Program-made: the position numbers and the translations under genes
The notes under the pieces: model-generated
The model's input: only the letters and a program-made list of their open reading frames with translations
Databases searched by the model: none
What the model was told of the DNA's origin: nothing
Shown here: piece after piece, positions 61,165 to 64,000 of the stretch
Layout: each line of letters opens with the position of its first letter
How positions within the stretch are numbered: position 1 is the first letter of the stretch
Assembly: GCF_002115745.1 (NCBI RefSeq)
Contig: NZ_JFKB01000005.1
Span: forward strand, 62,001 to 126,000
DNA from: Thalassospira alkalitolerans
Lineage (GTDB): Bacteria; Pseudomonadota; Alphaproteobacteria; Rhodospirillales; Thalassospiraceae
DNA: 64,000 nt
Reading direction: 5' to 3'

Positions 61165-61670
61165 TGGCCGACACCAAAACTCTTGACGATCTCAAGGATC
61201 TCAAGGATCTGGCACAGGGCGGCGAAACTGCTGCTGTTGCTGCTGTTGCAGAAGCCAACCTGCCGGAACCGAAGATCGACGCACAGGGCCGTTCCTATGC
61301 AACCGGTCGTCGTAAGAACGCAATTGCACGTGTCTGGATCAAACCGGGCTCGGGTAAAGTCACTGTCAATGGCCGTGAATTCGATGATTACTTCGCACGT
61401 CCGGTTCTGCGCATGGTGATCAACCAGCCGTTCGGCGCTGCGGATCGTAAAGATCAGTTCGACGTCGTTTGCACCGTTTGCGGTGGTGGTTTGTCCGGTC
61501 AGGCCGGTGCCGTTCGTCACGGTATCTCGCGCGCGCTGATCACCTTTGAGCCGGCACTGCGTCCGTCGCTTAAAGCTGGCGGCTTCCTGACACGTGACTC
61601 ACGTGCAGTCGAACGTAAAAAATACGGTCGCGCCAAAGCCCGTCGTAGCTTCCAGTTCTCGAAGCGCTAA
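61164..61670 (+). CDS. rpsI: 30S ribosomal protein S9
   Basis: A 168-residue S9 with a conserved core from [18 protein letters not shown] to the C-terminal [17 protein letters not shown], whose basic tail reaches the decoding site. The N-terminal 40 residues are an acidic/Ala-rich extension typical of alphaproteobacteria, here with a short repeat (LKDLKDL). It overlaps rplM by one base and is followed by a strong terminator. Confidence 0.97.
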   Translation: MADTKTLDDLKDLKDLAQGGETAAVAAVAEANLPEPKIDAQGRSYATGRRKNAIARVWIKPGSGKVTVNGREFDDYFARPVLRMVINQPFGAADRKDQFDVVCTVCGGGLSGQAGAVRHGISRALITFEPALRPSLKAGGFLTRDSRAVERKKYGRAKARRSFQFSKR

Positions 61671-61699
61671 ACCGGCACGCTTACGCGATACGCGATTTC

Positions 61700-61730
61700 A
61701 AGATGGCCCGCTGGTTCAGCGGGCCATCTT
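61700..61730 (+). terminator. Terminator of rplM-rpsI
   Basis: A perfect 14-bp stem (AAGATGGCCCGCTG and its complement) with loop GTT is followed by a run of T residues. Confidence 0.93.
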
Positions 61731-61796
61731 TTTTTGTGCCTGAATTCTGGCATTCTCGCCCTGTTCCTTACCACCTTCATCACAAGGATAACGCCT

Positions 61797-62663
61797 ATGC
61801 AGTATAGAAAGCTGCTCGATGATGATCTTCATGCCCTTGACGCATTTCTTGCTGTTCATGCCGATACCAGCATGATCCAGCGCAGCAATTTGCGAAAGAT
61901 CGGCATTGGGCGACGTCATCATCCGCTTTCAGGTTGCTATTATGGCGAGGTTTCCGGCGAGGGAAGTGTTCATGCGGTCCTGGCGATTTTTCGCAATGGC
62001 AATATCTTTGTCCAGACCGGGGGAAAGTCGGTTCCATCGGGATTGATGGATGCCTTTCGTTTGGAAAACACCCAGACGATTGCCGGGGTTTTCGGCCCAG
62101 CCGATCAGGCTCAGGCGGTGATTGACCTGCTTGGGCTTGGCGATGCGCCGTTTGCCATTAATGCCTGTGATAGGTTTTACCGGCTTGAACTTGCCAACTT
62201 GATCCTGCCGCAAAATGCCCGGTCGGACAGTTTTCAGATGGTCGATGCCGAACGGATTGATCGCAATACCCTTTTGCGCTGGCTACGGGATTATGAGATT
62301 GAGGCGCTGGGCGGGCAGGATACCCCGGCACTTGATAGCCGGGTTGCAGGGCGATTGGTCCATGCGCTTAATGACCGCAATATGTGGGCTTTGATCGTTG
62401 ATGGTGTGGCGGTCAGTCTTTCGGGTTTTAATGCCGAGTTGCCTGATATGGTCCAGGTCGGTCCGGTTTGGACCCCGACGGAACATCGCAGCAATGGCTA
62501 TGCCCGCATCCTTGTTGCCAAAACGCTTTTGGCGGCGCGCGCACGCGGTGTTACGCATGCGGTCCTGTCAACCGATAGCCCGGCGGCGGCAAGGGCTTAT
62601 GAAGCGATTGGGTTTTCTCATTGCGGGGTGTATCGTTTGGCGTTGCTGGCAAGTGATGACTGA
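61797..62663 (+). CDS. GNAT family N-acetyltransferase, two-domain type
   Basis: A 288-residue acetyltransferase. The C-terminal GNAT domain (about 190-285) shows the acetyl-CoA loop TPTEHRSNGYARILVAKTL and ends with AAARAYEAIGFSHCGVYRL. The N-terminal half resembles a degenerate second GNAT unit. The ATG at 61797 has AAGGAT eight bases upstream. The substrate is unknown. Confidence 0.83.
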   Translation: MQYRKLLDDDLHALDAFLAVHADTSMIQRSNLRKIGIGRRHHPLSGCYYGEVSGEGSVHAVLAIFRNGNIFVQTGGKSVPSGLMDAFRLENTQTIAGVFGPADQAQAVIDLLGLGDAPFAINACDRFYRLELANLILPQNARSDSFQMVDAERIDRNTLLRWLRDYEIEALGGQDTPALDSRVAGRLVHALNDRNMWALIVDGVAVSLSGFNAELPDMVQVGPVWTPTEHRSNGYARILVAKTLLAARARGVTHAVLSTDSPAAARAYEAIGFSHCGVYRLALLASDD

Positions 62664-62686
62664 TCGGTAGGGGGCTTAATTAGATC

Positions 62687-62722
62687 AAAAAGGAGGGAAA
62701 GTTTATGCTTTTTCTCCTTTTT
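62687..62722. terminator. Bidirectional terminator between GNAT and glycosyltransferase genes
   Basis: AAAAAGGAG (62687-62695) pairs with CTCCTTTTT (62714-62722), with further inner pairing. T runs occur on both strands, suitable for the two convergent genes. Confidence 0.82.
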
Positions 62723-62728
62723 TGTTTC

Positions 62729-64000
62729 CTACGCTTTTGGCGAAGAGGGCATATTAATCTTGATGATTGGTGGGATGTAGAAATCGTCCGTCTCAAGCCA
62801 TTTCTTTTGGTAAAATGTAAGGTCAATTGCTTTTTTATCGAAGCTGTACGGAATTGTTTCCATATTGCCGTTGAGGGTGTTTTCCAAGCGTTTGGCGCAA
62901 GCTGTGATCGAGAAGTTATCTTTGATGAAACGGGCGCGGGCTGTGAGCGTTTCGGAGTCTGGTCCATGTTCGATAAATAGCTTTATCGCTGCGAACAGTT
63001 CTTGCGGGGTCTGGGATAGGAAATCGTCGCCATACATTCCTGCTTTTGATTTGCAGCCAAAGACCGGTAACCCAAGGTGCATCGCGTTGGTAACGGATGT
63101 TCCGCCACCTTCGGGGAAGCTGTCGATATAAGCTGTTGCATTGGCCATCAGCTTCAATGTCTTTGTACGTTCGACGGTTCCCAGAAGTTCAAGGTTATTC
63201 TGTGCCTTGGCCGAAAGATGAGAGAATTTGGAATAATCATCAGGGCCGATCATTTTTAATTTTTGCCCAAGTTCCCCGCATAGAACTTCTACGAAATCAG
63301 TAAAGACGGGGGAGCGACCAAGTCGATATTTATGTGGCCCCCCCACAGTGATGAAATATGGCTCTTGTGTTTTGTCTTTGTGGCGAATTTCTTGTGGGGC
63401 GCCGTCAAGCGTGCTGAAAGGGATGCCAAGAAATGATTGAGCCTTGGGGTGGCGAAACTGTTGGCTTGCAAGCCAGCTTGCACCGGTAATTTCGAGGATG
63501 GCAGAGCATTGTGAGGTCGCAAAGCTGAAATGAATGTCAGCGTGATTGACAAAATAGCATGGAATGCCAGCGCGTTCGGCAATCATGGCGGCAAGGCATG
63601 CAATGATATCGTCGGGGTTGATGTGCAACACAACGGCTTTGCTTTGCATGAAAGTCTGAGCCAGAAACAGAAGCTTTGATACCCCTGTGGATTGCTGGGC
63701 TGCAATTGGTATTCCTGATGCTTTCACATCTTCTAAAACGGTCGGTGTGACACCTCTGGTGATGACGAGTTGCACGTCATTACCCAAGCGTTTTTGTTCT
63801 TTCATTAGGTTTACGCACAGCGGCGTATGCCCACCGATATCGTATCCTTCGGAAATCACGTGAGAGATAACCTTGCGGTTTCCTGTTGCCTTGAATTCAG
63901 GCAGACGTGGTGCAATCAAAGCGAAAATGAAGTTCTCGATTTCCGGGCAAGACCATCTTTCCGTGGTGTTCAGCCAGTGGAATTTTCCATAGTATTCGGC
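62729..64000 (-). CDS. Glycosyltransferase, GT-B-like (5' end outside the window)
   Basis: The minus-strand frame is open from the stop at 62729 to the right edge, so at least 424 residues are encoded and the start lies beyond the window. The body includes VISEGYDIGGHTPLCVNL near the visible N-terminus, HINPDDIIACLAAMIAER and the donor-site segment DSFPEGGGTSVTNAMHLG, with a Gly-rich nucleotide-sugar contact and the usual Glu. This resembles GT4-like GT-B enzymes. The first codons inside the window (AEYYGKFHWLNTT) lack a start. The substrate, possibly lipopolysaccharide or capsule sugars, is unknown. Confidence 0.75.
   Translation of the reverse strand, partial: AEYYGKFHWLNTTERWSCPEIENFIFALIAPRLPEFKATGNRKVISHVISEGYDIGGHTPLCVNLMKEQKRLGNDVQLVITRGVTPTVLEDVKASGIPIAAQQSTGVSKLLFLAQTFMQSKAVVLHINPDDIIACLAAMIAERAGIPCYFVNHADIHFSFATSQCSAILEITGASWLASQQFRHPKAQSFLGIPFSTLDGAPQEIRHKDKTQEPYFITVGGPHKYRLGRSPVFTDFVEVLCGELGQKLKMIGPDDYSKFSHLSAKAQNNLELLGTVERTKTLKLMANATAYIDSFPEGGGTSVTNAMHLGLPVFGCKSKAGMYGDDFLSQTPQELFAAIKLFIEHGPDSETLTARARFIKDNFSITACAKRLENTLNGNMETIPYSFDKKAIDLTFYQKKWLETDDFYIPPIIKINMPSSPKA

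Overview
The window looks like chromosome from a free-living, motile, marine-type alphaproteobacterium, probably order Rhodospirillales and possibly Thalassospira-like. This placement is inferred from moderate GC content, gene repertoire and gene style (paired YceI/cytochrome b561 genes, TRAP and Dpp transporters, a receiver protein with a C-terminal GPDRRRR motif, an RhlE-type helicase with a long tail, DUF2336-like proteins). No marker was compared with a database. There are no rRNA genes, CRISPR arrays or intact insertion sequences. Gene density is high and most convergent gene pairs are separated by clear hairpin terminators.

Layout: 0.5-2.3 kb is a yceI / cytochrome b561 / yceI operon. 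2.5-6.2 kb holds two tandem paralogous chemoreceptors. 6.9-9.6 kb has a carboxylesterase and a DinF-like MATE exporter around a 0.66 kb gene-free stretch with a DnaA-box-like pair. 10-18.3 kb carries regulators (Lrp/AsnC, Rrf2), a GNAT enzyme, an RhlE-like helicase, an isochorismatase/hydrolase pair, an orphan solute-binding protein, a lipoprotein and a second cytochrome b561. 18.4-25.8 kb is a sugar-acid catabolic island: altronate dehydratase, a UxaB-like reductase, a galactonate-type dehydrogenase and a TRAP transporter, divergent from a GntR-type regulator with two apparent N-terminal winged helices. 25.9-29.1 kb has parE, a thioesterase and a small exported protein. 29.2-31.1 kb is an SDR plus AraC module bracketed by an imperfect direct repeat, one copy of which is a gene remnant. 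31.2-37.5 kb is a complete dipeptide ABC operon ending in an M19 dipeptidase. Two tRNA-Asp genes with the same sequence follow at 38 kb.

39.4-40.5 kb encodes an overlapping pair that looks like a phosphorelay whose HPt histidine and receiver aspartate have both been replaced. 40.8-46.9 kb holds a dCMP deaminase, pyruvate kinase, a two-gene DUF2336-like operon, a ribbon-helix-helix protein and a DJ-1/PfpI protein. 47-52.2 kb is an envelope region (MscS channel with a Lys/Ala/Pro tail, OmpA-like lipoprotein, exported protein, MsrQ-like heme protein, LysE exporter). 52.4-56.7 kb is a siderophore uptake pair (TonB receptor plus exported Fes-like esterase) behind a 24-bp perfect inverted repeat. 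57.7-59.8 kb contains three consecutive genes whose products share an alignable C-terminal membrane tail but otherwise differ; with the degenerate HPt/receiver pair, this is the best candidate for an undescribed system here. The window ends with a PaaI-type thioesterase, rplM-rpsI, a GNAT protein and a glycosyltransferase that runs off the right edge.
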